DNA from: Roseateles oligotrophus
Lineage (GTDB): Bacteria > Pseudomonadota > Gammaproteobacteria > Burkholderiales > Burkholderiaceae_C
Reading direction: 5' to 3'
Length of the DNA: 64,000 bases
NCBI RefSeq assembly: GCF_014204525.1
Contig: NZ_JACHLP010000001.1
Span: forward strand, 977,591-1,041,590
The stretch's first letter is position 1. Each line of letters begins with the position of its first letter. Of this stretch, positions 8,848-18,707 are shown piece after piece. A program made the position numbers and the translations under genes. A model generated the notes under the pieces. It made no database searches, was not told where the DNA came from, and saw nothing but the letters and a program-made list of their open reading frames with translations.

Positions 8848-11800
8848 GCCCGAGCTCACAACCCACGGCCCTGCCGGCCTATGCCGAGCTGCACTGCCTC
8901 AGCCACTACAGCTTTTTACGCGGCGCCTCCAGCCCCGGCGAGCTGGTTGAGCGCGCGCATTATCAAAGTTATGCCGCCCTGGCCATCACCGATGAATGCT
9001 CGATGGCCGGCGTGGTGCGCGCCCATGTGGCGGCCAAGGCCTGCGGGCTCAAGCTGCTGATCGGTGCCGAGTTCGCCGTGCATGCGGACGCCGCCGAAGC
9101 AGCAGACGCCGCGCCGCAGTTCAAGCTCGTGCTGATCGCCCGCCATCTGCAGGGTTATGGCGACCTCTGCCAGTTCATCACCGATCTGCGCCGCAGCGCG
9201 CCCAAGGGCACTTACCGCCTGAGCCTGGCCCGGCTGCAGATCGAGGCCCCTCGCCTGGGCCGCGACTGCCTGGCCCTGCTGCTGCCCCTGCGCAGCAGCC
9301 CGGACGCGCAGCTGCTGATGGACACCGCTTGGCTGCAGCGTCACTTCAGCGGCCCCATCTGGTTGGGCGCGGAGCTGCTGCGCGAGCTGGGCGATGAAGC
9401 CTGGCTGCAAGGCCTGCGCACGCTCGCCCAGGCCAGCGGCCTGCGCCTGCTGGCCGCCGGCGATGTGCACCTGCATGTGCGCTCGCGCAAGCCCTTGCAG
9501 GATGTGATGACGGCCACCCGCCTGAACCGGCCCATCGCCCTGTGCGGCCTGGACCTGCAGCCCAATGCCGAGCGCCATCTGCGCAGCCGCCTGCGCCTGG
9601 CCCAGCTCTACCCGCCCGAGCTGCTCGCCGAGACCCTGGCGGTGGCGGCGGCCTGCGAGTTCTCGCTGGACGAAATCCGCTACCGCTACCCCACCGAGGT
9701 GGTGCCGGCCGGCAGCACACCGGCCCGCCATCTGCGGGCGCTGACCGAGGCGGGGGCGCTCAGGCGCTGGCCGGGGGGCGTGGATGCACGCTGGCGGGCT
9801 TTGATCGAGCATGAGCTGGACCTGATCAACGAGCTGGGCTACGAGCATTACTTCCTCACCGTGGCCGATGTCGTCGCCTTCGCGCGCGGACGGGAAATCC
9901 TCTGCCAGGGCCGCGGCTCGGCGGCCAATAGCGTGGTCTGCTTCTGCCTGGGCATCACCGAGGTGGATCCGGCGCGCAGCAGCGTCTTGTTCGAGCGCTT
10001 CATCAGCCGCGAGCGCAAGGAGCCGCCCGATATCGATGTGGACTTCGAGCACGAGCGCCGCGAGGAAGTGATCCAGTACCTCTACCGCAAATACGGCCGC
10101 GAGCGCGCCGCCCTGACCGCCGTGCTGATCTGCTACCGGCCGCGCAGCGCCCTGCGCGATGTGGGCCGCGCCCTGCAGATCGACGAGGCCTTGATCGAAA
10201 GCCTGGCCAAGGACCACAGCGGCTGGAGCGCGGAAGTGCTGCCCGAACACCGTTTGCAGGAGTTGCAGCAGGAGCTAGGGCTGGACCTCGACGCCCCCAG
10301 CCTGCGCCAGTTGCTCCTGCTAACCCGCCAGCTGATGGGCATGCCCCGCCACCTCAGCCAGCACCCCGGCGGCTTTGTGCTGACCGAGGGGCCGCTCTCC
10401 CGCCTGGTGCCGATCGAGAACGCCAGCATGCCGGAGCGCACCGTCATCCAATGGGACAAGGACGATATCGACGCCCTGGGCCTGATGAAGGTGGACGTGC
10501 TGGCCCTGGGCATGCTCAGCGCCCTGCGGCGCAGCTTTGCGCTGATCTCGCAGCTGCGCGGCCGGCCCTTCGGCATGGCCGATGTGCCCGAGGACGACCC
10601 CGCCACCTACGACATGATTTGCCAGGCCGACACCATCGGCGTGTTCCAGATCGAGTCGCGCGCCCAGATGTCCATGCTGCCGCGCCTGCGGCCGCGCTGC
10701 TTCTACGACCTGGTGGTGGAGGTCGCCATCGTGCGGCCCGGGCCCATCCAGGGCGGCATGGTCCACCCCTATCTGACCAACCGGGCCAAACCGCCGGGCA
10801 CCATCACATTCCCCAAAGACGCGCTGAAACCCGCGCTCAGCCGCACCCATGGCGTGCCCATCTTCCAGGAGCAAGTCATGCAGGTGGCGATGATTGCGGC
10901 CGATTTCAGCGCCGGCGAGGCCGACCAGCTGCGCCGCGCCATGGCGGCCTGGAAGCGACCCGGCGACCTGCAGAAGTTCTACGAAAAAATCCTCAGCGGC
11001 ATGGCCAGGAACGGCTACACCGAGGACTTCGCCGAGGCCATCTTCCGCCAGATCAAGGGCTTTGCCTCCTACGGTTTCCCGGAATCGCATGCGGCCAGCT
11101 TTGCCCTGCTGGCCTATGTGTCCTCCTGGATCAAATGCCATGAGCCGGCGGCCTTTCTCTGCGCCCTGCTGAACTCGCAGCCGCTGGGCTTTTACACCCC
11201 CAGCCAGCTGGTGCAGGATGCGCGCCGCCACCGGGTCGAGGTGCGCGCGGCGGACGTCAATCTGAGCGGCGTGGACAGCCGGCTGGAGCCCTGCCCCGGC
11301 CAGGCCCAGCCCGCCGTTCGCCTGGGCCTGCGCCTGGTGGCCGGCCTGGCTGAAGCAGCGGCTCAGCGCATCGAGGCGGCGCGCAGCCAGGCCTTGTTCA
11401 GCGACACGCAAGACCTGGCCCTGCGTGCGGCGCTGGATCAACAAGACATGCAACAGCTGGCCGCCGCCGACGCCTTGATGAGCCTGGCCGGCCACCGCCG
11501 CCAGCAGGTCTGGCAGGCCTCGGCCCAGCACACCCTCCCGGCCCTGCTGCAGGGCTCGCTGCCGCTGGAAGAAAGCCTCCAGCTGCCCGCCGCCCGCGAG
11601 GGCGAAGAGGTCTTGTGGGACTACGCCTCGCTGGGCTTGAGCCTGCGCAGCCACCCGCTCAAGCTGCTGCGCCCGCAGCTGGCCCGCCGCGGCCTGCTGA
11701 CGGCCGAGCAGTTGCAGAACTGGCGCAGCGGCCGCCCGGCCCATGCCTGCGGCATCATCACCGTGCGCCAGCGCCCGCAGACGGCCAAGGGCACGCTCTT

Positions 11801-12014
11801 CATCAGCCTGGAAGACGAAACCGGCAGCGTGCAGGTGATCGTCTGGTCCGATGTCTACACCGCCAACCGCACGCTGCTACGCCATGCACGACTCCTGGCC
11901 GTGCATGGCAAGTGGCAGTTCGAGAACCAGGTACGCCATCTGCTGGCGCAGCGCTTTGAAGACCTGACGCCGATGCTGGGGCGGCTGGGGACGGAGAGCC
12001 GGGATTTCCGCTGA
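8844..12014 (+). CDS. dnaE2: Error-prone DNA polymerase III alpha subunit DnaE2 (ImuC)
   Basis: 1056-residue C-family polymerase that performs translesion synthesis with ImuA/ImuB. An N-terminal PHP domain opens with LHCLSHYSFLRGASSP; the catalytic carboxylates of the palm are in PPDIDVDFEHERR near residue 395; the helix-hairpin-helix and OB-fold region near the C-terminus contains GSVQVIVW. Length fits DnaE2 (about 1030-1090) rather than replicative DnaE1 (about 1160). Last gene of the LexA-controlled operon; its start overlaps imuB by 4 bp. It is convergent with nagZ, with 23 bp between the stops and no obvious terminator. Confidence 0.93.
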   Translation: MSPSSQPTALPAYAELHCLSHYSFLRGASSPGELVERAHYQSYAALAITDECSMAGVVRAHVAAKACGLKLLIGAEFAVHADAAEAADAAPQFKLVLIARHLQGYGDLCQFITDLRRSAPKGTYRLSLARLQIEAPRLGRDCLALLLPLRSSPDAQLLMDTAWLQRHFSGPIWLGAELLRELGDEAWLQGLRTLAQASGLRLLAAGDVHLHVRSRKPLQDVMTATRLNRPIALCGLDLQPNAERHLRSRLRLAQLYPPELLAETLAVAAACEFSLDEIRYRYPTEVVPAGSTPARHLRALTEAGALRRWPGGVDARWRALIEHELDLINELGYEHYFLTVADVVAFARGREILCQGRGSAANSVVCFCLGITEVDPARSSVLFERFISRERKEPPDIDVDFEHERREEVIQYLYRKYGRERAALTAVLICYRPRSALRDVGRALQIDEALIESLAKDHSGWSAEVLPEHRLQELQQELGLDLDAPSLRQLLLLTRQLMGMPRHLSQHPGGFVLTEGPLSRLVPIENASMPERTVIQWDKDDIDALGLMKVDVLALGMLSALRRSFALISQLRGRPFGMADVPEDDPATYDMICQADTIGVFQIESRAQMSMLPRLRPRCFYDLVVEVAIVRPGPIQGGMVHPYLTNRAKPPGTITFPKDALKPALSRTHGVPIFQEQVMQVAMIAADFSAGEADQLRRAMAAWKRPGDLQKFYEKILSGMARNGYTEDFAEAIFRQIKGFASYGFPESHAASFALLAYVSSWIKCHEPAAFLCALLNSQPLGFYTPSQLVQDARRHRVEVRAADVNLSGVDSRLEPCPGQAQPAVRLGLRLVAGLAEAAAQRIEAARSQALFSDTQDLALRAALDQQDMQQLAAADALMSLAGHRRQQVWQASAQHTLPALLQGSLPLEESLQLPAAREGEEVLWDYASLGLSLRSHPLKLLRPQLARRGLLTAEQLQNWRSGRPAHACGIITVRQRPQTAKGTLFISLEDETGSVQVIVWSDVYTANRTLLRHARLLAVHGKWQFENQVRHLLAQRFEDLTPMLGRLGTESRDFR

Positions 12015-12037
12015 GAGGCCGAATCCCGTCTGCGGCT

Positions 12038-13117
12038 TCAGGCCAGGCGCTCGACGGCGGCCAGATAGCGCGGGTTGCGCATCAGCTCATCCCAGGTCAG
12101 GGGCACGGTCTGGGGCAGCAGATCCAGGCGGCGGGACTCGCTATCGGGCTCGGGCGTCCAGCGGCCCTCGGCCTGGGCCTGGCTCAGGCCGGCCAGCAGC
12201 TCGTCGATGGCCTCACCGCCGTTCACCGCCGACTGATTGCACAGCAGCACCAGATCGCAGCCGGCCTCCAGCGCGGCCAGGGCCGCCTCGGTATAGCCGA
12301 TGGCCCGGCCTTCCAGCACGCGGGCACCGGCCATGCCCAGGTCGTCGCTGAAGATGGCGCCGCCAAAGCCCAGCTTGTCGCGCAGCACCTGCTGCAACCA
12401 GCGGCGGCTGAAGCCGGCCGGGCGGCGGTCCACCTTGGGGTAGATCACATGGGCGGGCATCACGGCCGAGAGGCTGAGGCTCAGCCACTCGAAGGGCTTG
12501 GCATCCGCCGCCAGAATGGCTTTGAGGCTGCGCCGGTCCACCGGCACGTCCACATGGCTGTCGGCCGCCACAAAGCCGTGGCCCGGGAAATGTTTGCCGC
12601 AGCTGCTCATGCCGGCCAGCAGCAGGCCTTGCATCAGGCTCTTGGCCAGCACGCTGACGACGCGCGGGTCGCCGTGGAAGGCGCGCTCGCCGATGACGGC
12701 GCTGAGGCCATGGTCCAGATCGAGCACCGGCGTGAAGCTGAAGTCCACCCCGCAGGCGCGCAGCTCGGCGGCCAGCACAAAGCCGCTGGCGGTGGCCGCC
12801 TCGGTAGCGCGCATGGCGTCCTGCATCCATAACTCACCGAGCGAGCGCATGGCAGGCAAATGGGTGAAGCCATCGCTGCGGAAGCGCTGCACCCGGCCGC
12901 CCTCGTGGTCGACGGCGATCAGGATGTCGGGCCTGATGGCCTTGATGCTGGCAGTCAGCGCCACCAGCTGGGCACGGCTCTCGAAATTGCGCGCAAACAG
13001 GATCAGGCCGCCCACCAGGGGGTGGTTCAGGCGCTGGGCCTCGGCTTCGCTCAGGGCGAGGCCGGCGACGTCCAGTACGACGGGGGCATGGGGCGTGTCT
13101 TGCATTTTTTTCATCAA
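12038..13117 (-). CDS. nagZ: Beta-N-acetylhexosaminidase NagZ (GH3)
   Basis: Cytoplasmic glycoside hydrolase family 3 enzyme that removes GlcNAc from 1,6-anhydro-MurNAc peptides during peptidoglycan recycling. The 359-residue protein has the NagZ signatures [20 protein letters not shown] and SDDLGM (with the nucleophile aspartate). The start overlaps the acpS stop by 4 bp. It ends the lepA-to-nagZ transcription unit, an order conserved in Burkholderiales. Confidence 0.95.
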   Translation of the reverse strand: MMKKMQDTPHAPVVLDVAGLALSEAEAQRLNHPLVGGLILFARNFESRAQLVALTASIKAIRPDILIAVDHEGGRVQRFRSDGFTHLPAMRSLGELWMQDAMRATEAATASGFVLAAELRACGVDFSFTPVLDLDHGLSAVIGERAFHGDPRVVSVLAKSLMQGLLLAGMSSCGKHFPGHGFVAADSHVDVPVDRRSLKAILAADAKPFEWLSLSLSAVMPAHVIYPKVDRRPAGFSRRWLQQVLRDKLGFGGAIFSDDLGMAGARVLEGRAIGYTEAALAALEAGCDLVLLCNQSAVNGGEAIDELLAGLSQAQAEGRWTPEPDSESRRLDLLPQTVPLTWDELMRNPRYLAAVERLA

Positions 13118-13509
13118 TCCTTGCTTTCCACCACCACAAAGGCGGCGGCGTATTCGGTCTCGTCCGTCACGCTGACATGCGCTTTCAGGCCCTTGGCTTC
13201 AAACCAAATCGCTAACTCGCCATGCAGACGAATCTCGGGCTTGCCGCTGGCGGCCTTGACGATCTCGCAGTCGCGCCAGCTCATGGGCATGCGCATGCCC
13301 ATCCCGATGGCTTTGGAGAAGGCCTCTTTGGCGGAGAAACGGGTGGCCAGATAGCTGATGCCGCGCGCGGGCACGCGCGCGCTGCGCTCGCGGAACACCG
13401 CCAGCTCGTGCGGGCCCAACACCTTCTCGGCAAAGCGCTCACCGCGCCGCGCCAGGGTTTCGCGAATGCGGCGGATGTCGCAGATATCGGTGCCGATGCC
13501 GTAGATCAT
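13114..13509 (-). CDS. acpS: Holo-[acyl-carrier-protein] synthase AcpS
   Basis: Transfers 4'-phosphopantetheine from CoA to acyl carrier protein (the acpP product here). The 131-residue sequence starts [12 protein letters not shown] with the Mg-binding aspartate, and has the second motif [15 protein letters not shown] carrying the conserved glutamate and lysine. It overlaps nagZ by 4 bp downstream and, unusually, a KilA-N gene by 4 bp upstream; in most relatives acpS follows pdxJ directly. Confidence 0.96.
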   Translation of the reverse strand: MIYGIGTDICDIRRIRETLARRGERFAEKVLGPHELAVFRERSARVPARGISYLATRFSAKEAFSKAIGMGMRMPMSWRDCEIVKAASGKPEIRLHGELAIWFEAKGLKAHVSVTDETEYAAAFVVVESKD

Positions 13510-14345
13510 GATTGTTTTGACGGGCCGGAATGCCCCAACTGCTTGAGGGAAACCACGCCCACCAGCGAACGCATCTGCGTGATGGCGATGGCGTTCAACT
13601 GCACCAAGCGTTCAGCGGCAGCCAGCCCTTGATGAATCAACACCGCATTGATGCTTTCAAGATTGGACAGCACCACCAATTGCTCCAGCGTCGCCGCATC
13701 GCGCATATTGCCACTCTGGTTTGCGTTGACCTGCCGCCACTGGGCTGCCGTGATGCCGAACAAGGCGACGTTGAGCAAATCGGCTTCACTGGCATAAACG
13801 ATAACGGTCTGCGCCGGCGTGAGAAGCGGCGGGATCAGACGCTCCTTGATGGCGTCGGTGTGAATCCTGTAATTGACCTTGGCCAAGGTGCGTTGAAAGC
13901 TCCAGGCCAAGGAGGTGGCGCGGGCCTCTTCATCCTTGAGGCGCTGAAATTCCTTGATGAGGTAGAGCTTGAATTCCGGGCTGAGCCAGGAGCCGAACTC
14001 GAAAGCGATGTCCTTGTGGGCATAGGTTCCGCCATACCGTCCAGCCTTGGCATGCAGACCGATGGCAGCAGTGGCCGCTATCCACTTCTTCGCTGACAGG
14101 AAGAAGCTATTGCGCCCAGCATCATTTTTAATTCCCTCGAATTCGAGGGAATTGAAGCCGGGGTTGTTGAGTTGTTCCCACACGCCCAGGAACAGCACGG
14201 TGTCCTTGTTCTTGAGCCATTGCTCGATCAGGGCGCTGCCACCGTCAAAGTTCTTCACCATATCGGTCAGCGAGATGTAGTCCTGCTCGTGACGGCTGGC
14301 GATGCTGACTTCGGTCCCTTGAACCTTGATGACACGATTCGTCAT
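13506..14345 (-). CDS. KilA-N domain protein (phage-derived family), inserted between pdxJ and acpS
   Basis: 279-residue protein with a KilA-N domain over about residues 5-115: [66 protein letters not shown]. KilA-N domains are DNA-binding modules known from phages and large DNA viruses and also found as single chromosomal genes of unknown function. The C-terminal half is helical with no motif I recognise. The ATG at 14345 has GGAG seven bases upstream. The stop overlaps the acpS start by 4 bp, so it is translationally coupled to an essential gene. The role is unknown; it could be a regulator, a toxin-antitoxin relic or a phage-defence element. Confidence 0.82.
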   Translation of the reverse strand: MTNRVIKVQGTEVSIASRHEQDYISLTDMVKNFDGGSALIEQWLKNKDTVLFLGVWEQLNNPGFNSLEFEGIKNDAGRNSFFLSAKKWIAATAAIGLHAKAGRYGGTYAHKDIAFEFGSWLSPEFKLYLIKEFQRLKDEEARATSLAWSFQRTLAKVNYRIHTDAIKERLIPPLLTPAQTVIVYASEADLLNVALFGITAAQWRQVNANQSGNMRDAATLEQLVVLSNLESINAVLIHQGLAAAERLVQLNAIAITQMRSLVGVVSLKQLGHSGPSKQS

Positions 14346-14374
14346 GACATCTCCATTTATGAAAGAGCCGTTGA

Positions 14375-14896
14375 TTAGGCTTGCTCCAGCGCCGGCCAGC
14401 CCAGCACTTCGTTGCGATGGCGCTCACCGCCCAGCTCGAACCAGGTTTCGCCCCAGTAGGCAGCGCCTTCGCGACGGTAAAAGCGCAGTGCATCGACATT
14501 GCCAACCCAGGAGCTCAGCCACAGCGCTTGCTCGGGCCACTCCTGCCGGCACTGGCGCAACAAGCGAGCGCCCAAACCCTGGCCCTGGCTGCGGGGCGAG
14601 ACGTAGAGTCGCTTCAATTCAACCGAGGGCGCGCCGAGCTCGACCGGGCAAAGTGCGGTCTCGTCCAGCTGTGCCCAGGCCAACAGGGTTGACCCGCGCT
14701 CGATCACCCAGCTGCGCCCCAGGTCCATGGCTTGACGCAGAAGCTGCTCATCAAACTCCTGCCTCAGATAGTCGGCCACATCGGCGTTGACGCCATCGTC
14801 AATCACATAGCGGTCCAACCAAACCCAGCGCGCCAGGGCGGCGATGCGCTGGGCATCTTCGGGCTTGGCACGGCGCATCAAGAGTTCTGCCGTCAT
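14375..14896 (-). CDS. GNAT family N-acetyltransferase
   Basis: 173-residue Gcn5-type acetyltransferase. The core is seen in ELKRLYVSPRSQGQGLGARLLRQC (acetyl-CoA loop RSQGQGLG) followed by NVDALRFYRREGA. It overlaps the pdxJ stop by 4 bp and ends 29 bp before the KilA-N gene, so it belongs to the same transcription unit. It is not part of the usual pdxJ-acpS gene order; substrate unknown. Confidence 0.87.
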   Translation of the reverse strand: MTAELLMRRAKPEDAQRIAALARWVWLDRYVIDDGVNADVADYLRQEFDEQLLRQAMDLGRSWVIERGSTLLAWAQLDETALCPVELGAPSVELKRLYVSPRSQGQGLGARLLRQCRQEWPEQALWLSSWVGNVDALRFYRREGAAYWGETWFELGGERHRNEVLGWPALEQA

Positions 14897-15732
14897 GCGG
14901 ATTCAGCCCTCACGTAGGCGCGCTGAATGCAGCGCTGGTACTCGCGCACCGTCTCGGCATAGCCCAGCTCCAAGGCGTCGGCGATCAGGGCGTGGCCGAT
15001 GGAGACTTCTTGCACGCCGGGCACGGCGCGCAAAAAGGCGGTGAGGTTGTCACGGTTCAAATCATGGCCGGCGTTGACGCCCAGGCCCACGGCCAGGGCC
15101 GCCTCGGCCGTGCGGGTGAAGCCGGCCAGCACGGCGGCCTCGCGCTCGCTGCCGAAGGCGCTGGCATAGGTCTCGGTATACAGCTCCACCCGGTCGGCTC
15201 CCAGCTGGGCCACAAAAGCCATGGCCTCGGGCACGGGGTCCATGAAGAGGCTGACGCGCACACCTAGCGCCTTGGCCTCGGCCACCAGGGGGGCCAAACG
15301 TTGCAAATCAGCGGGGAACTGCCAGCCATGGTCGGAGGTGAACTGGTCCTCGCTGTCCGGCACAAAGGTCACCTGATGGGGACGCAGCTCGCGCACAAAG
15401 TCCATCAGGTTCTGGGTCGGGTTGCCCTCGATGTTGTATTCCACCTGGGGCCAGTCGCGGCGCAGCATCTCGGCCAGCTCGTGCACGTCCTGGCTGCGGA
15501 TGTGGCGGGCGTCCGGCCGCGGGTGCACGGTGATGCCCTGCGCCCCGGCCAGCAAACAGGCCTCGGCCGCGCGCAAGACGCTGGGGATGCCCAGATGGCG
15601 GGTATTGCGCAACAAGGCCACCTTGTTGACATTGACCGACAGGGCGCAGCGGCCGCCGGCGGCATGGTGGGAGCTGGACTCGGGGGCGACCAAGGGGTTC
15701 ATGGCTGGCTTTCTCTGCAACTTGTCTGTCAT
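14893..15732 (-). CDS. pdxJ: Pyridoxine 5'-phosphate synthase PdxJ
   Basis: Last step of the DXP-dependent vitamin B6 route: condenses 1-deoxyxylulose 5-phosphate with 3-amino-2-oxopropyl phosphate. TIM-barrel motifs include LSVNVNKVALLRNTR near the N-terminus, TVHPRPDARHI, EYNIEGNP, VSLFMDP, ELYTETYA and VNAGHDLNRDN. I choose the ATG at 15732 because it overlaps the recO stop by 4 bp (279 residues); an ATG at 15702 would remove ten more residues and is also plausible. The frame is open further into recO but that extension does not resemble PdxJ. Confidence 0.95.
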   Translation of the reverse strand: MTDKLQRKPAMNPLVAPESSSHHAAGGRCALSVNVNKVALLRNTRHLGIPSVLRAAEACLLAGAQGITVHPRPDARHIRSQDVHELAEMLRRDWPQVEYNIEGNPTQNLMDFVRELRPHQVTFVPDSEDQFTSDHGWQFPADLQRLAPLVAEAKALGVRVSLFMDPVPEAMAFVAQLGADRVELYTETYASAFGSEREAAVLAGFTRTAEAALAVGLGVNAGHDLNRDNLTAFLRAVPGVQEVSIGHALIADALELGYAETVREYQRCIQRAYVRAESA

Positions 15733-16508
15733 TCGATGAGTTTCTGCACCTCCACCATCACCTGGCGGGTGCGCAAGGGCTTGTGGCCCAGATGATAGTG
15801 AAGCAGGCCGCGCAGGCTTTGGCGCAGCGGGGCCAAGCAGGCCGCGCAAGCGTATTGCAGGGCGGCGCTGCTGCCGTGCAGCAAGGCGGCTTGCAGCTGG
15901 ATCAGGCTGGCGCCGCTGAAGGCCGCGGCCTCGCCGGCATGGGGCAGCACGCCGACCTCGGCGCTGAGCATATAGGTCCGGCCCGGGTCCAGCGGCGCCT
16001 GGGTGAGGGTGGACAGGCTCAGATCGGGCAGCAAGCCGATCTCCAGCAGCAGGCGCAGCTCAAAAGCGCGCAAGGCCGCCTGCGATTGCGCATCTTCCTG
16101 GGCGTGCAGTTCGGGCAGGGTGTCGGCGTAGGCCTCGAAGAGCTGGGGATGAGGGTCTTGCCGGGCCAGCAGCTTGAGCAGCAGCTCGTTGAGGTAATAA
16201 GCCGAGAACAGCGCGGCGCCGGCCGGCAGCGTCATGCCTCCGGCCCATTCGGCCCCGCGCAGGGTGACAACCTCGGCCACGTCGCCCTCGGCCGTCTTGC
16301 CCGGCTTGGACAGCGTGACCTGGATGCGCTGAAACGGCAGCAGCACGGCGCGCAGCTGCGAATAGGGCCGCTTGGCGCCCTTGGCGACCACGGCGATGCG
16401 GCCCTGCTCGCGGGTGAACAGGTCCAGCACCAGGCTGGTTTCGCTCCAGTCGTACTGGTGCAGAACAAACGCCTGCTGGACCGCAGGCGGGCGCGCAACG
16501 CGGGCCAT
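15729..16508 (-). CDS. recO: DNA repair protein RecO
   Basis: RecFOR-pathway mediator that helps load RecA on SSB-coated single-stranded DNA. The 259-residue protein has an N-terminal OB-fold (AFVLHQYDWSETSLVLDLFT, RIAVVAKGAK) and a helical C-terminal domain ending LGHKPLRTRQ. It sits 12 bp after the era stop and overlaps pdxJ by 4 bp, the conserved order era-recO-pdxJ. Confidence 0.93.
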   Translation of the reverse strand: MARVARPPAVQQAFVLHQYDWSETSLVLDLFTREQGRIAVVAKGAKRPYSQLRAVLLPFQRIQVTLSKPGKTAEGDVAEVVTLRGAEWAGGMTLPAGAALFSAYYLNELLLKLLARQDPHPQLFEAYADTLPELHAQEDAQSQAALRAFELRLLLEIGLLPDLSLSTLTQAPLDPGRTYMLSAEVGVLPHAGEAAAFSGASLIQLQAALLHGSSAALQYACAACLAPLRQSLRGLLHYHLGHKPLRTRQVMVEVQKLIE

Positions 16509-16520
16509 CGAAGGCGAGTC

Positions 16521-17444
16521 TTACTCGTAGCCGTAGCTGCGCAGATGCTCTTCGGTATCGGCCCAGCCGGAGCGCACCTTGACCCATAACTCCAGGAACA
16601 CACGGCCATCCATCAGGTGCTCCAGCTCCTGGCGCGCCTCGGAACCGATGCGCTTCAGGCGCTCGCCGCCCTGGCCGATGATCATGCCCTTGTGGGCGTC
16701 TTTCTCCACCACGATGGAGGCGGAGATGCGGCGCAGCTCGCCCTCGTCCTCCCATTTGTCGATGATGACGGTGGAGGTGTAGGGCAGCTCGTCGCCGGTC
16801 AGGCGGAACAGCTTCTCGCGGATGATTTCGCTGGCCAGGAATTTTTCCGAACGGTCGGTCAGCGCGTCTTCCTCGTAAAACCAGCCCTGCTCGGGCAGAT
16901 AGGGCTTGAGGATCTTGAACAGCCGCGCCACATCGGCCTCTTTCTTGGCCGAGAGCGGCACGAACTCGGCGAAGTTGCGCCGCTCCTGCATGCTTTTGAG
17001 CCAGGGCGCCAGCTCGGCGCGGCGGTTCACCGCATCGAGCTTGTTGGCGATCATCACCACCGGCTTGTCCTCCGGCAGCAGGGACAGCACCTTGGCATCG
17101 TCCAGCCCGAAGCGGCCGGCCTCCAGCACATAGAGCACCAGGTCCACATCGCCCAGCACGCTGTGCACGGTGCGGTTCAGATTGCGGTTGAGCGCCGCGT
17201 TATGCTTCATCTGGAAGCCGGGGGTGTCGACGAAGACGAACTGGGCTTCATCGACCGTGCGCACGCCGGTGATGCGGTGGCGGGTGGTCTGGGCCTTGTC
17301 CGAGGTGATGCTGACCTTCTGCCCCACCAGGGCATTGAGCAGGGTGGACTTGCCCACATTGGGGCGGCCCACGATGGCGATCAGGCCGCAGCGCTGGGGG
17401 GCGCCTGCGCCCTCGCTGGAGGACGGCAAATTAGTTTCAGTCAT
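16521..17444 (-). CDS. era: GTPase Era
   Basis: Essential GTPase for 30S ribosome maturation, binding the 3' end of 16S rRNA. The 307 residues show G1 GRPNVGKST (about 26-34), G3 DTPG, G4 NKLD and a C-terminal KH domain with [13 protein letters not shown]. Next to rnc and recO, in the standard order. Confidence 0.97.
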   Translation of the reverse strand: MTETNLPSSSEGAGAPQRCGLIAIVGRPNVGKSTLLNALVGQKVSITSDKAQTTRHRITGVRTVDEAQFVFVDTPGFQMKHNAALNRNLNRTVHSVLGDVDLVLYVLEAGRFGLDDAKVLSLLPEDKPVVMIANKLDAVNRRAELAPWLKSMQERRNFAEFVPLSAKKEADVARLFKILKPYLPEQGWFYEEDALTDRSEKFLASEIIREKLFRLTGDELPYTSTVIIDKWEDEGELRRISASIVVEKDAHKGMIIGQGGERLKRIGSEARQELEHLMDGRVFLELWVKVRSGWADTEEHLRSYGYE

Positions 17445-17469
17445 GGTGGGACAGCGCTGAGGCTGCTCA

Positions 17470-18186
17470 TTAGTCGCGCAGGCCGGAGCCTGGCTTGTCG
17501 CGGGAAATCAACTCATCCAGCATGCGGCGCGCCGCATCCTGTTCGGCGACGCGGCGCGAACGCCCCTCGCCTTTTCGGCTCAGACTCAGGGATGGCACGG
17601 CGCACTCGACCTCAAAGGTCTGGGCATGGGCCTGGCCACGGGTTTCGGTGATGGTGTAGCTGGGCACGGCCAGGCGGCGGGCCTGCAGCCATTCCTGCAA
17701 GGCGGTCTTGGCGTCCTTGCCCCAGTTCTCGCCGCCACCGGCTTGGGCGGCCTGGGCGATCACATCGGACAAGAGCTTGCGCACCAGCTCCAGCGCGGGG
17801 GCGTAGCCGCCATCGACAAAGGTGGCTCCGATCAAGGCCTCGACCGCATCGGCCAGGATGGAGGCGCGCTGCGCGCCGCCGCCCTTGGCCTCGCCCTCGG
17901 AGAGGCGCAGCACCTGGGGCAGCTCCAGCGCCAGCGCCAGGCGATGCAGGCTGTCCTCACGCACCATATGGGCACGGATGCGAGTCAGATCGCCCTCGTC
18001 CGAACCGGCAAAACGCTCGTACAGCAGGCTGGACACGGCCAGGCTCAGCACCGCGTCGCCGAGGAACTCCAGGCGCTCGTTGTGATCCGCGCCAAAGCTG
18101 CGATGCGTCAGCGCGCGGGTCAGCAGCTCAGGCTGGCTGAAGCGGTAACCCAGGCGTTGCTGAAGAGAGGCGAGCTGCGGATTCAT
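17470..18186 (-). CDS. rnc: Ribonuclease III
   Basis: Double-strand-specific RNase that processes rRNA precursors and regulatory RNAs. The 238-residue protein contains the RNase III signature [12 protein letters not shown] (about residues 37-48) with its metal-binding acidic residues, a second acidic cluster [15 protein letters not shown], and a C-terminal double-strand RNA-binding domain ([11 protein letters not shown] to [10 protein letters not shown]). It lies 25 bp upstream of era. Confidence 0.97.
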   Translation of the reverse strand: MNPQLASLQQRLGYRFSQPELLTRALTHRSFGADHNERLEFLGDAVLSLAVSSLLYERFAGSDEGDLTRIRAHMVREDSLHRLALALELPQVLRLSEGEAKGGGAQRASILADAVEALIGATFVDGGYAPALELVRKLLSDVIAQAAQAGGGENWGKDAKTALQEWLQARRLAVPSYTITETRGQAHAQTFEVECAVPSLSLSRKGEGRSRRVAEQDAARRMLDELISRDKPGSGLRD

Positions 18187-18235
18187 GAAGGCTTGAACAA
18201 TGGCAAAACAGGAAAGCGGAGAGTCGGGACAGGAC

Positions 18236-18643
18236 TTAACGCGAGCTGCCCTCGTACTTGATCAGCAGATAGGCCGGGCCCATCAAGGGGATCTGCTTGT
18301 CGTAGGCAAAGCTGATCTTGACCTTGTCATTTTGCTTGCCGATTTCGAGATCGGACGCGGTAATGCTGACGATGGAGTATTCGATCTGGCGGGCCCGCTC
18401 GAAATCGGCGCGCACGGCGGGCACGGTGGCCGGGCTCTCGCTCGCGATGCGGTTGATGACGCGCTGGATGGTGTAGTACTCCAGCACCGTGGGGAAGACG
18501 CGTGCACCCACCACGCCGACAAAGGCCAGCAGCACCGCCCAGAACAGCAGGCCGAACAAGCTGATGCCACGCTGCCCTGCCCGAGGGAGGCGGGATACGG
18601 TGCTGCGCTGGCTGCGTGTCACTGCGGGACCGTTCTGAGGCAT
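18236..18643 (-). CDS. DUF4845 family membrane protein
   Basis: Small single-pass membrane protein of the DUF4845 family that sits between lepB and rnc in many Beta- and Gammaproteobacteria. The preferred ATG at 18643 has AGGAA about eight bases upstream and gives 135 residues with a basic N-terminus, a transmembrane helix SLFGLLFWAVLLAFVGVVGA (about 28-47) and a periplasmic-looking soluble domain. An in-frame upstream start overlapping lepB is less likely. Function unknown. Confidence 0.87.
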   Translation of the reverse strand: MPQNGPAVTRSQRSTVSRLPRAGQRGISLFGLLFWAVLLAFVGVVGARVFPTVLEYYTIQRVINRIASESPATVPAVRADFERARQIEYSIVSITASDLEIGKQNDKVKISFAYDKQIPLMGPAYLLIKYEGSSR

Positions 18644-18707
18644 GACGGGATTCCTGTGTTTTGAAAACGGGGCTGCGAGGAAGCTGAACAAGGCTTGCAA
18701 AAGCGAC

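Noticed and set aside
8916..10250. 444-codon minus-strand frame inside dnaE2
   Set aside because: Gln/Ala/Gly-rich with no family features, exactly antisense to conserved polymerase domains.
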